A DNA stretch of 37,964 nt from contig JAPPFE010000048.1 of assembly GCA_028823955.1 (NCBI GenBank), positions 1 through 37,964 of the forward strand, read 5' to 3'. The stretch is from Candidatus Dadabacteria bacterium (GTDB lineage Bacteria > Desulfobacterota_D > UBA1144 > Nemesobacterales > Nemesobacteraceae). The number at the start of each line of letters is the position of its first letter. The first letter of the stretch is position 1. The translations under genes were made by a program, and so were the position numbers. Shown here in pieces: positions 17,428-27,199 of the stretch. The notes below the pieces were generated by a model that saw only the letters and a list, made by a program, of their open reading frames with translations, was not told the DNA's origin and made no database searches.

Positions 17428-17456
17428 AACTGCCTTCCGCATTGCGGAAGGCGGTT
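17428..17456. repeat. Strong inverted repeat between HAD and malic enzyme genes
   Basis: AACTGCCTTCCGC and GCGGAAGGCGGTT pair over 13 bp with one G-T pair around an ATT loop. No T-run follows on either strand, so it does not look like an intrinsic terminator. It could stabilise the upstream malic enzyme mRNA or bind a protein. Confidence 0.75.
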
Positions 17457-17498
17457 AACCGGAGGATTGAGGCAATCTCGCAAAACGCTGGTTTTTTC

Positions 17499-18788
17499 CT
17501 AGAGCAGGTCTTTTATCTTGTCTTCCAGAGACTTCTTGTAAGCATCGAGATCGATCTGGATTCTGGAAACGCCGGTTTCCATTGCAGCCTGTGCGACCGC
17601 GGCTGACTCCCATACCAGAACCCTGGGATCAAATGGCTTCGGGACTATGTAGTCCGGACCGAACTCAAATTTCTGGTCTCCGTAGGCCCTGGCTACTTTA
17701 TCCGGTACGGGTTCCTTTGCGAGCGCTGCGAGGGAGTATGCCGCTGCAACTTTCATTTCGTCGTTTATTTTTGTCGCTCTTACGTCAAGCGCTCCTCTGA
17801 AAATAAAGGGAAATCCCAAAACGTTATTCACCTGATTTGCGAAATCGGATCGGCCCGTGGCGGTTATTACGTCGCTTCTGGCTGCCTTTGCGTCTACAGG
17901 GAGTATTTCGGGGTCGGGATTCGCCATGGCGAATATTATAGGATTTTTCGCCATGTTCTTGACGTCTTGCTGATTGATGGCTCCGCCATTTGAGAGTCCG
18001 ACAAACACATCGGCCCCGACCAGTGCGTCCCCTATGGTTCTTTTGTCCGTCTCGACAAGAAATCTTTCTTTCTGGGGATTAAGCCCAGCGTTTCTTCCCT
18101 CGTAAATTACGCCCCTGCTGTCGCACATTATTATGTTTTCCCTTTTTGCTCCGAGGGCTATGAAGAACTCTGCGCATGCGATTGCGGACGCTCCAGCTCC
18201 GTTAAACGCCATTTTGAGCTCGCTCATCTTTTTCCCGGTAATCTCACAGGCGTTAAGAAGTCCGGCGCCCGATATTATCGCGGTTCCGTGCTGATCGTCG
18301 TGAAAGACTGGTATGTCCATCTCTTCTTTCAGTTTATCTTCTATGTAGAAGCACTCAGGGGCTTTTATATCTTCGAGGTTAATGCCGCCGAAAGTGGGCT
18401 CGAGGTATTTTACGGTCTTTATGAATTCGTCAGGGTCATCGGTATCTATTTCAATGTCGTAAGCGTCCACGTCCGCGAACTTCTTGAAAAGCACCCCTTT
18501 CCCTTCCATCACGGGTTTTCCCGCGAGGGCTCCCAAGTTTCCGAGTCCCAGTATTGCGGTGCCGTTTGAAGCTACCGCAACCAGATTTCCTCTGTTGGTA
18601 TATTCATAAGACAGATCTTCGTCCTTATCTATTTCCCTGCAGGGCTCAGCGACTCCGGGGGAGTACGCAAGAGAGAGCTCCCAAGCCGTGTCACAGGGCT
18701 TTGTTGGTAGGACTTCAAGTTTTCCTTTTCTACCGCTTCTATGATATTCAAGAGCGGCTTCCTTCATTTTTTTATCGCCTTCGCACAT
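17499..18788 (-). CDS. Malic enzyme (malate dehydrogenase, decarboxylating)
   Basis: Converts malate to pyruvate and CO2 with reduction of NAD(P). The 429-residue length matches single-domain malic enzymes without the phosphotransacetylase-like tail of MaeB. Visible motifs are [10 protein letters not shown], the [17 protein letters not shown] block, [32 protein letters not shown] and the Rossmann motif GAGASAIA. Cofactor preference is not certain from sequence. The start ATG at 18788 has GGAGGA about 11 nt upstream; an in-frame ATG seven codons later is possible. Confidence 0.94.
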   Translation of the reverse strand: MCEGDKKMKEAALEYHRSGRKGKLEVLPTKPCDTAWELSLAYSPGVAEPCREIDKDEDLSYEYTNRGNLVAVASNGTAILGLGNLGALAGKPVMEGKGVLFKKFADVDAYDIEIDTDDPDEFIKTVKYLEPTFGGINLEDIKAPECFYIEDKLKEEMDIPVFHDDQHGTAIISGAGLLNACEITGKKMSELKMAFNGAGASAIACAEFFIALGAKRENIIMCDSRGVIYEGRNAGLNPQKERFLVETDKRTIGDALVGADVFVGLSNGGAINQQDVKNMAKNPIIFAMANPDPEILPVDAKAARSDVITATGRSDFANQVNNVLGFPFIFRGALDVRATKINDEMKVAAAYSLAALAKEPVPDKVARAYGDQKFEFGPDYIVPKPFDPRVLVWESAAVAQAAMETGVSRIQIDLDAYKKSLEDKIKDLL

Positions 18789-18831
18789 TTCTTGACCGAT
18801 CCTCCATCGGGTGTTTTAAAATGAAACGTTA

Positions 18832-18859
18832 ATTATATACAGAGATAAATTTTGTGCAA
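18832..18859 (-). promoter_or_regulatory. Promoter of the malic enzyme gene
   Basis: On the minus strand TATAAT (18837-18832) lies 16 bp downstream of TTGCAC (18859-18854). The predicted leader is about 37 nt and contains GGAGGA, in contrast to the leaderless-looking promoters elsewhere in the window. Confidence 0.5.
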
Positions 18860-18872
18860 TTGCACCGGGAAA

Positions 18873-19088
18873 TCAGCAGCAACCGCAGGACGATTGCGAG
18901 CAGCTTCCTGAATCCTCGCTCTCGGAAATTTCAAGGCTCCCGTTGCTACTGCCAAGTCCGAAAGTCGAGAACTGTTTTCCGATGTTCTCCGAATCGCAGA
19001 TCACACACTTTATGGCTTCGTCTGAGTCAAGCACCAGAATTTCGAATACTTCTCCACAATCAGAGCATTCATATTCGTATAAAGGCAT
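18873..19088 (-). CDS. FmdB-family zinc ribbon protein
   Basis: A 71-residue FmdB/putative regulatory protein family member. It begins MPLYEYECSDCG, the family hallmark, with a second cysteine pair CVICDS near 33-38 completing a four-cysteine zinc ribbon. The C-terminus is Ser/Glu-rich and ends in a cysteine cluster SSCGCC. The precise function of the family is unsettled. A GGAGG lies 4 nt before the ATG. It is a separate unit upstream of the malic enzyme gene on the same strand. Confidence 0.9.
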   Translation of the reverse strand: MPLYEYECSDCGEVFEILVLDSDEAIKCVICDSENIGKQFSTFGLGSSNGSLEISESEDSGSCSQSSCGCC

Positions 19089-19475
19089 TTTTACCTCCAG
19101 CTTAGCAGTAACAAATATAAGAAAATACTGGACTTCCTGACTTTCATCAAAACATAAATCTATATGACAATTTTATTTTTCAAAAGCTTTTTCTGAGTTT
19201 CTTAATACTGTTTTTTCTATCATGAGGTGGCAACAGCTTGTGGGTTTCTCCAAGCAACATGCCCAGTAAAAAAATGTCCACCCTAAGAATTGACTGCAGG
19301 AATTCTGTATCGCTTGGTCTCGCTTCATGGTTGCTTTGGGTGTTTTGTCGCAAAGTTCAGAAAAAATCTTTTCTTGCCAACTCCGTAATAGGACATATTT
19401 TAATAACAGGAAAGTCGCATCCCGCATGCCGTTTCTGCTGAATGCGCATCCCGCGTAATTTTATATGGATCTGCC
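19089..19475. other. Intergenic stretch without a supported gene
   Basis: This 387-bp AT-rich stretch separates fmdB and the methyltransferase. Short open frames on both strands (about 84 and 67 codons) give no recognisable domains. A 10-bp direct repeat CGCATCCCGC occurs at 19416-19425 and 19445-19454. TATATG at 19462-19467 may be the -10 element of the methyltransferase gene. It may hold gene debris, but nothing can be named. Confidence 0.5.
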
Positions 19476-20306
19476 ATGCCGGACATAAATGAAGTTGGAA
19501 CAACCGCGTTTGCCGTAGCCTGTTACAGGGAAATGGAAAAAAACCGTGAACACCGCGTTTTCAACGATCCTTACGCCCACTGGTTTGTTACGGACGAAAT
19601 AAGGGAAAAGATCGACAGGGTAACAAAAATTCTTCCGGAATCGGTTGAAATTCTCCGTTACCGCTTCTGCATACTGGATGAAATCACAAGACGCGAGATT
19701 CAATCTGGAATAAAACAGATTGTCATACTCGGCTGTGGGTTTGACATGCGTTCCCTGGTCTTTCAGACCGAAGGAGTGCGTTTCTGTGACGTTGATCAGC
19801 CGGCCCTTCTGGAATTCAAGCACAAGGTTCTTGAAAGTCACGGCGTTACGCCATGCCCGAGCATACCATGCAACTATCTTGACGTTGACCTGCCGGAAGA
19901 ACTCATCAAGGCGGGTTTTGACATCAACTCACCGATACTTTTTCTTTGGGAAGGAAACAGCATGTATCTTCCCCTTGAACTGATCCACAGTTTCTTTGAC
20001 AGTTTGTGTGCCAGAATTGCTTCGTTCAAAATCGCTTTTGACTACTATCCGTTGAGCGTCATTAACAGGACCTATGAAAACCCCGAGGTTATTAGGGCAA
20101 CTGATATGTTTCAAGAAACTTTCAACGTGACTTGGGTAACCGGGTTTGATGACCTAAGCGTTTTTGAGAAGCGCCACGGCATGAAGGTAGAGGAATCGGG
20201 GGAACTGCTTGAAGTCGGGAAACGAGTCGCCCCGGAAGCCGTGGATTCCGTTGCCGCTTTTGCCGGCGTGTACAGCTACGGAATCCTGAGCTACGGAGAT
20301 GCGTAA
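19476..20306 (+). CDS. LCM-family class I SAM-dependent methyltransferase
   Basis: A 276-residue methyltransferase of the leucine carboxyl methyltransferase-like family, often annotated in bacteria as polyketide-type O-methyltransferase. The SAM-binding motif I is IVILGCGFDMRS (82-93), followed by the acidic FCDVDQP and the family motif WEGNSMYLP. The N-terminal NDPYAHWFV segment is also typical. The methyl acceptor is unknown. It stands alone on the plus strand beside the arsenosugar cluster, but it is not an ArsM-type arsenite methyltransferase, as the conserved ArsM cysteines are absent. Confidence 0.85.
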   Translation: MPDINEVGTTAFAVACYREMEKNREHRVFNDPYAHWFVTDEIREKIDRVTKILPESVEILRYRFCILDEITRREIQSGIKQIVILGCGFDMRSLVFQTEGVRFCDVDQPALLEFKHKVLESHGVTPCPSIPCNYLDVDLPEELIKAGFDINSPILFLWEGNSMYLPLELIHSFFDSLCARIASFKIAFDYYPLSVINRTYENPEVIRATDMFQETFNVTWVTGFDDLSVFEKRHGMKVEESGELLEVGKRVAPEAVDSVAAFAGVYSYGILSYGDA

Positions 20307-20430
20307 TCCGAGATGTATCCGATCTAGATTTTGGTTGTTTCTGTTCTCTCCGCAACACGGGGCAGAGACATGCTGCTCCTAAGACAATGCGCGTACAGAA
20401 GCTCTATTTCTATATGTTGCCGCAAGGCCC

Positions 20431-21186
20431 CTAAAACCTTTTCCAGAAATCTATTCCAATTGCGTCAAATATTTTCTGACCGTAGATATTTAAGTAGTGA
20501 ATCTCGTTTGAAAACATCATTATTCCTATGATTACAAGTCCCGAGCCTATCGCGTACTTATAATACGGATAATACCTTCTGACGCTGCTAAAAGATCCCA
20601 TGGCGCTGTTAAACGCAAGACCGACCAGCATGAACGGTATGCCGATCCCGAGTGAGTAAACCACGAGCAGCCCAACCGCGTTTAGCGTTCCTTCCACTGT
20701 GCTTGCGTAAAGGAGTATGGATCCGAGAATAGGTCCTACGCAAGGCGTCCAGCCAAAGCCGAACGCCAAGCCGAGAATATAAGTTCCGAGAAGATTTCCC
20801 CTTTCCCGCGGAAGGGAGATTTTATGTTCTCTCTCAAGAAATGGGACCTTTACGATCTCCATTACGAATATTCCGAAAAGGATTATGAATATTCCAGCTA
20901 TTCTGAGCAAAAAAGTCTTGTTGCCAGAGATCATCCCCCCAAGCTGGGAGGAGAATGCGCCCAAGGAGATAAAGACAGTTGAAAATCCCAGGATGAAGAT
21001 AAGGCTTGGTACGATCACCCTTGAGAATTTGGGCAGGTTTCGAGCGTCTGAAAGATCTTCGTATGAAAGATGCGTTACTACCGACAGATAACCCGGCATA
21101 AGCGGAAGAATACAAGGAGAAAGAAACGCGATCACCCCGGCGAAAAAAGAAGCAACTATTCCCACATCCAGAATTTCGGAACTCAT
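20431..21186 (-). CDS. ccdA: CcdA-type cytochrome c biogenesis membrane protein
   Basis: A 251-residue polytopic membrane protein of the CcdA/DsbD transmembrane family, which carries electrons from cytoplasmic thioredoxin to periplasmic thiol proteins. About six membrane segments are visible. The two redox cysteines are Cys25 in FLSPCILPLMPG and Cys149 in GWTPCVGPILGS. It may reduce the CcmG-like protein encoded at 12872-13435. It overlaps the glycosyltransferase gene upstream by 4 nt and is the last gene of the arsenosugar cluster, so a link to that pathway is also possible. Confidence 0.92.
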   Translation of the reverse strand: MSSEILDVGIVASFFAGVIAFLSPCILPLMPGYLSVVTHLSYEDLSDARNLPKFSRVIVPSLIFILGFSTVFISLGAFSSQLGGMISGNKTFLLRIAGIFIILFGIFVMEIVKVPFLEREHKISLPRERGNLLGTYILGLAFGFGWTPCVGPILGSILLYASTVEGTLNAVGLLVVYSLGIGIPFMLVGLAFNSAMGSFSSVRRYYPYYKYAIGSGLVIIGIMMFSNEIHYLNIYGQKIFDAIGIDFWKRF

Positions 21187-21896
21187 GCCGGTTTCCTTTC
21201 CTCGTTTTTCTCAGTACGGATTTTTTGGCCTTTCAAAAGAATTCGCTCTAGTCTGTGGGCGAGTTTCATGTCTCTTGTCATTATATCCTTTATGCTTATA
21301 TCTTTTTCCTCGTCAATATCCGAAAGTTCTCTCATGACGGCGTGGTGCAGACCGCTTCCCTTAATCCGTCTTTCGGTCTCCTTAAATACGCGGGAAGTGC
21401 TCCATTGCATATCCTGAAAAACCGCGTCCGTTTTCCTGCATAGCCCGAGGAGATAGTATCCCCCGTCGGTTGCAGGACCCAGGACCGCTTCAAATTGCTC
21501 TCCCGAGAGCAGCGAGAACGCGGTTTCCACATCTTCTTCGGTTATCATCACGCAGTCTGTGCCTATGATGACGACATTTCTGAATCCTAGGGAAAAACAT
21601 TTTTCAAACGCCCGGGACATTCTCTGTCCGAGAGAACCTGTCCCCTGCGCGAAAAAAAGGGTTTCTTTGTCTCCCAGCCACTCAAAAACCTCTTTTTCCC
21701 TTTCCTTGGGACTATAGAAGAGAAAAGTAGTCCAGTTCTTTGAACCCGAGAAGGAGTCGGCGACGAAACTTGCCGTTTCACGATACAGTTCCATGGCCTT
21801 CTGTTCCCCTATGTCTTTTCCCAGACGAGTTTTTACTTTTTTTGTCTCCGGATATTTAAGAAAAACGATCAGGGCGTTATCGTTTTTTTGCGACAT
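21183..21896 (-). CDS. TIGR04282-type arsenosugar biosynthesis glycosyltransferase (DUF2064)
   Basis: A 237-residue nucleotide-sugar-transferase-fold protein of the family commonly found beside ArsS. It carries FLKYPETKKVKTRLG near the N-terminus, VIIGTDCVMI (a DxD-like position) and GPATDGGYYLLGL. The ATG at 21896 is chosen because it lies 17 nt after the arsS stop and gives a family-like N-terminus MSQKNDNALIVF; an open frame runs further upstream to 21962 but overlaps arsS and is basic and unlike the family. The role, transfer of a sugar or sugar phosphate in arsenosugar assembly, is inferred from neighbours. Confidence 0.85.
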   Translation of the reverse strand: MSQKNDNALIVFLKYPETKKVKTRLGKDIGEQKAMELYRETASFVADSFSGSKNWTTFLFYSPKEREKEVFEWLGDKETLFFAQGTGSLGQRMSRAFEKCFSLGFRNVVIIGTDCVMITEEDVETAFSLLSGEQFEAVLGPATDGGYYLLGLCRKTDAVFQDMQWSTSRVFKETERRIKGSGLHHAVMRELSDIDEEKDISIKDIMTRDMKLAHRLERILLKGQKIRTEKNEERKPA

Positions 21897-21913
21897 TCCG
21901 CAAAGCCTCGGAA

Positions 21914-22915
21914 TCAGGATACCGTCTGGCCGCCGCAACTGCTTCCGGCCCCTGCGGTGCATCCGAAACAGTGAACACCGAATCTTATCTTTCTGTTGAT
22001 CACTTGACGAAGGTCGAAGTTAAATATGGTCAGACCCCCGTTCCCGTTTCGGCACTCCATCTCAAGCATCTGGTTAAAGTCGCAGTCGTAGATTTTTCCG
22101 TCGTGGCTTACGCTGATCAGGTTCCGGCACATTATGCCGTTTACGGTTTCGGGATTGAAAGCGTTTATGAGCTTTTCGATGTATTCCTCGTAGGCGTTCT
22201 GTTTTCTCAGTTCCTTCTCAAACCTGTTAATCGGCATATTGGTCAGTGTGTATAGGTTATCGAACCGTATCCCGTAGTTCTTTTTAAGTTTTGCTTTAAA
22301 GTCCGCTTCAAGGCTCATCTGGTCCGGGGGAAGAAAAGTCCCAACGGGGTTATATACCAGATTAAGCTTTAGTTCTCCGCCCCCGTAACCTTCGCCGTTA
22401 AGCATTCTTAGAGATTCTATGCTTTTTTCGAAAACCCCTTTTCCCCTCTGCTTGTCCGTGAAGTAGCTGCTGTAATATGGAAGCGAGGATATGACTTCGA
22501 CGCGGTTTTCGGCAAAAAACCTTGGTATGTACGTTTTTTCTTCTCCCGTCCGGGGGTTCCCGTCGAGAGTAACGGTCAGGTTGTGTCTTACCATTACGTG
22601 TTTGCCAAGACTTCTGGCTTCCCTTACGAAGTAGTCAAAATGGGGGTTTAGCTCCGGAGCTCCTCCGGTCAGGTCAAGGTTTTTGATGCAGTCGTTTTCA
22701 CTAAGTATTTCAAGACATCTTTCTACGCCCTCAATGCTCATCTGCTCACTTCTCCAGGGCGAGGCATCCACGTGACAGTGAGTGCAGGCCTGGTTGCAAA
22801 GTTTTGTTATGTTCACCTGCAGGGTTTCAACCGTAATAGGGTTGATATCGAGACCTTGGTCGATCAGTTTGCGGGAAAAATTATGATTCTCTGTCTTCGT
22901 TTTTTCTTGGATCAT
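21914..22915 (-). CDS. arsS: Arsenosugar biosynthesis radical SAM protein ArsS
   Basis: ArsS is a radical SAM enzyme proposed to attach the 5'-deoxyadenosyl moiety to methylated arsenic, a step toward arsenosugars. The 333-residue protein has the cluster motif CNQACTHC (Cys40, Cys44, Cys47), a spacing of C-x3-C-x2-C, then the LTGGAPELNPHF motif. The C-terminal DUF3641-like region ends with HCFGCTAGAGSSCGG, giving further cysteines at 316, 319 and 327. AAGGA precedes the ATG by about 7 nt. Its neighbours are a TIGR04282-type glycosyltransferase and an AhpD-like protein, the usual arsS company. No arsM is visible in the window. Confidence 0.93.
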   Translation of the reverse strand: MIQEKTKTENHNFSRKLIDQGLDINPITVETLQVNITKLCNQACTHCHVDASPWRSEQMSIEGVERCLEILSENDCIKNLDLTGGAPELNPHFDYFVREARSLGKHVMVRHNLTVTLDGNPRTGEEKTYIPRFFAENRVEVISSLPYYSSYFTDKQRGKGVFEKSIESLRMLNGEGYGGGELKLNLVYNPVGTFLPPDQMSLEADFKAKLKKNYGIRFDNLYTLTNMPINRFEKELRKQNAYEEYIEKLINAFNPETVNGIMCRNLISVSHDGKIYDCDFNQMLEMECRNGNGGLTIFNFDLRQVINRKIRFGVHCFGCTAGAGSSCGGQTVS

Positions 22916-22978
22916 GACGTATCCTTCGAGAGCTTCCGTTAACTTGTTCCGTGGCAGGTTTTCTTCCTGTTTTTGTTT

Positions 22979-23314
22979 CTAGAGGGCACGGTTTTTTTTC
23001 AGCGTGTTATGCATCTGGATTGCGTGGATGAGCTTTATGCCGGCCGACATTGATGCGGCAACATGTACGGCTTCAGTCATCTGCTCCGGGTCCGCTCCAG
23101 TCTCAAGGCACTGCGTAGTGTATGCGTCTATGCAGTAGGGACATTTTTCGGTATGAGCCACGGCCAGGGCTATGAGCGCTTTTTCCCTTTTCGTAAGCGC
23201 CCCTTCCTCGGCGGTTGCGGAGTTGTAGTACTCGAAAAACTTGTCCATAAGGTCTTCACTGAACTCCCCGACCTCGGGAAATCTCTTGAGATCCTCGGGG
23301 TTATAGTAATCCAT
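22979..23314 (-). CDS. AhpD/carboxymuconolactone decarboxylase-like protein of arsenosugar clusters
   Basis: A 111-residue all-helical protein of the AhpD-like group, matching the arsenosugar biosynthesis-associated peroxidase-like family. It begins MDYYNPEDLKRFPEVGE, typical of that family, and has a CxxC redox motif (Cys58, Cys61) in HTEKCPYCIDAY. The function is unproven; it may protect the oxygen-sensitive ArsS step or reduce an arsenic intermediate. It is the first gene of the minus-strand cluster, divergent from the HAD gene at 23410 with 95 bp between starts. Confidence 0.88.
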   Translation of the reverse strand: MDYYNPEDLKRFPEVGEFSEDLMDKFFEYYNSATAEEGALTKREKALIALAVAHTEKCPYCIDAYTTQCLETGADPEQMTEAVHVAASMSAGIKLIHAIQMHNTLKKNRAL

Positions 23315-23409
23315 TTTTCTTTTTCTCCCGTCTGTGTGTTATTCGCAGACTCTTTGTATAGGCTTCTCCCGGCAGTAAAATACCATATCTCACAAATCGG
23401 GGAAACGGA

Positions 23410-24081
23410 ATGATAAAAGCGGTCATATTCGATTTTGACGGCGTGATAGTCGACAGCGAGCCTCTGCACCTCAGAGCTTTTCAGAGAATTGTAGAAACTC
23501 TGGGACTAAAGCTCTCGCCCACCGACTATTACTTACGGTACCTTGCCTGCGACGACAAGAGCTTTTTCAAGAGGTTCCTTGAGGATAACGGACAACAGTA
23601 CACGGAACGGGAGATTGCACGGCTTGTCAAAGAAAAAGGCATCTGTTTTGAAGAAATGATAGGGGAGGACATAAGAATTTTTCCGGGGATCGTTGAGTTT
23701 CTTGAGACCATTCGGGGCAGATTTCATGTGGCGATAGGTTCCGGCGCGTTAACCGGAGAGATCAATCTCATACTGAGGCACAAGGGGCTTTCCGAGTTCT
23801 TCGGCTTTGTAATAGGGGCTGATGATACGGAAAATCCGAAACCGTCCCCCGAGGTCTACCTTAAATGCCTTGAGAGGTTCAGAAGAGATTACGACGGCAC
23901 CATAACGGCCGCCCAGTGTGTTGTGTTTGAAGATTCCCCCCACGGTGTTTTGGCGGCCAAAAGGGCAGGGATGAGATGCGTCGGTATTTCTAACTCGTGT
24001 TCCGGTGACGAGCTTGGGCTTGCCGACCGGGTTACGGAAAGCTTTTCCGAGATCATTGACGATTTCCCCGAGATGTTCTAA
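23410..24081 (+). CDS. HAD-superfamily hydrolase, beta-phosphoglucomutase-like subgroup
   Basis: A 223-residue HAD protein with FDFDGVIVDSEP (Asp8, Asp10), a helical cap, AIGSGAL as motif II and FEDSPHGV as the acidic motif. Its first 18 residues almost match the paralogue at 16741-17406. It is divergent from the arsenosugar cluster and shares the 95-bp intergenic region, so it may dephosphorylate a sugar intermediate of that pathway; this is inference. CGGGGAAACGGA just before the ATG provides a ribosome-binding site. Confidence 0.88.
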   Translation: MIKAVIFDFDGVIVDSEPLHLRAFQRIVETLGLKLSPTDYYLRYLACDDKSFFKRFLEDNGQQYTEREIARLVKEKGICFEEMIGEDIRIFPGIVEFLETIRGRFHVAIGSGALTGEINLILRHKGLSEFFGFVIGADDTENPKPSPEVYLKCLERFRRDYDGTITAAQCVVFEDSPHGVLAAKRAGMRCVGISNSCSGDELGLADRVTESFSEIIDDFPEMF

Positions 24082-24096
24082 ACAGGAATCTGTTTT
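24080..24096 (+). terminator. Possible weak terminator after the HAD gene
   Basis: AAACAG and CTGTTT pair over 6 bp around GAAT, followed by one more T and an AT-rich stretch. The stem is AT-rich and overlaps the stop codon, so support is weak. The remaining bases to katG (24237) show no gene. Confidence 0.25.
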
Positions 24097-24221
24097 AATA
24101 TCGATACACCAACTTGAGCCTGTATGACGGTAGTGGTATATTTTCTGCCCGAGTGCGTGGGGCACACCCGGTATTGAGTTCACTGCGTCTCCATGCGTTC
24201 ATATACATCCCGACGTGTTAA

Positions 24222-26441
<2,220 letters not shown>

Positions 26442-26510
26442 TTCTGGATCAGCGAAGAATCACAAATTGCGGGGCAACAGGTGCCGTTTTAATATCGGAG
26501 TTTTTCCATT

Positions 26511-26516
26511 TATAAT
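26511..26516 (+). promoter_or_regulatory. TATAAT -10 element of gmk, probable leaderless start
   Basis: A perfect TATAAT ends 8 nt before the gmk ATG, the same spacing as at otsA, with no Shine-Dalgarno sequence between. The TTTAAT at 26488-26493 is a poor -35 match at 17-bp spacing. Confidence 0.5.
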
Positions 26517-26524
26517 CTGATATC

Positions 26525-27184
26525 ATGAGTGGGAAGTTGTTTGTGATATCCGGTCCGTCGGGAAGCGGAAAAACAACGATTGTCACCCGTGTTCTGTCAA
26601 ACTTGGAGAACCTCCGTTTCTCTATTTCCTACACAACAAGATCAATGCGCGCGGGAGAAGTCCGCGGAGAGCACTACGAGTTTGTTTCCGGAGAAGAATT
26701 CCAGAGCATGATCAAGCAGGGTTTCTTTGCCGAGTGGGCCGAGGTGCACGGAAATTTCTACGGCACGCCGAAGGCTGAAATAGAAAAATGGATAAAAACG
26801 GGTGTTGACGTCATTCTGGATATAGATGTTCAGGGGGCAAAAAGGCTGAGGGGCGTGTTTGACGATACAGTCTTCATATTTGTTGTCCCGCCGTCTCTAG
26901 AGGTTCTCGAGCAAAGACTAAGAGACAGAAAATCAGAGGAAGAGGGGGACATCTCCACTCGTCTCGGAATTGTCAAGGAGGAGGTGGCCTGCTCGAAGTG
27001 CTATGATTATATTATAATTAATGATGAGGCGGATATTGCGGCTAGGAGAATTGAGGCCGTCATCCTTTCGCAAAGACGAGGGGATAGTGAAGATTCCCGC
27101 CGGCGGATGCTCGCCGCTACTCGGGACTCGAAGACGGAAAATGTGTACGGCCCCGTTTTTCTCAGGAGATTCGGCCTTAAGTGA
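26525..27184 (+). CDS. gmk: Guanylate kinase
   Basis: Phosphorylates GMP to GDP with ATP. The 219-residue protein has the P-loop GPSGSGKT at 10-17, the GMP-binding SYTTRSMRAGEVRGEHYEF segment, and VILDIDVQGAKRL. The C-terminus is about ten residues longer than usual. It is followed after 15 bp by the relA/spoT gene, linking guanine nucleotide supply to the alarmone system. The rpoZ gene that often sits between these two is absent here. Confidence 0.96.
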   Translation: MSGKLFVISGPSGSGKTTIVTRVLSNLENLRFSISYTTRSMRAGEVRGEHYEFVSGEEFQSMIKQGFFAEWAEVHGNFYGTPKAEIEKWIKTGVDVILDIDVQGAKRLRGVFDDTVFIFVVPPSLEVLEQRLRDRKSEEEGDISTRLGIVKEEVACSKCYDYIIINDEADIAARRIEAVILSQRRGDSEDSRRRMLAATRDSKTENVYGPVFLRRFGLK

Positions 27185-27199
27185 GGTGTTCGCACTGCT

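Noticed and set aside
19173-19427. 84-codon minus-strand open frame
   Set aside because: No recognisable family and no good ribosome-binding site; it might be debris of an older gene but that cannot be supported.
20307-20430. Gap between the methyltransferase and ccdA searched for a bidirectional terminator
   Set aside because: No stem with a T-run was found on either strand.
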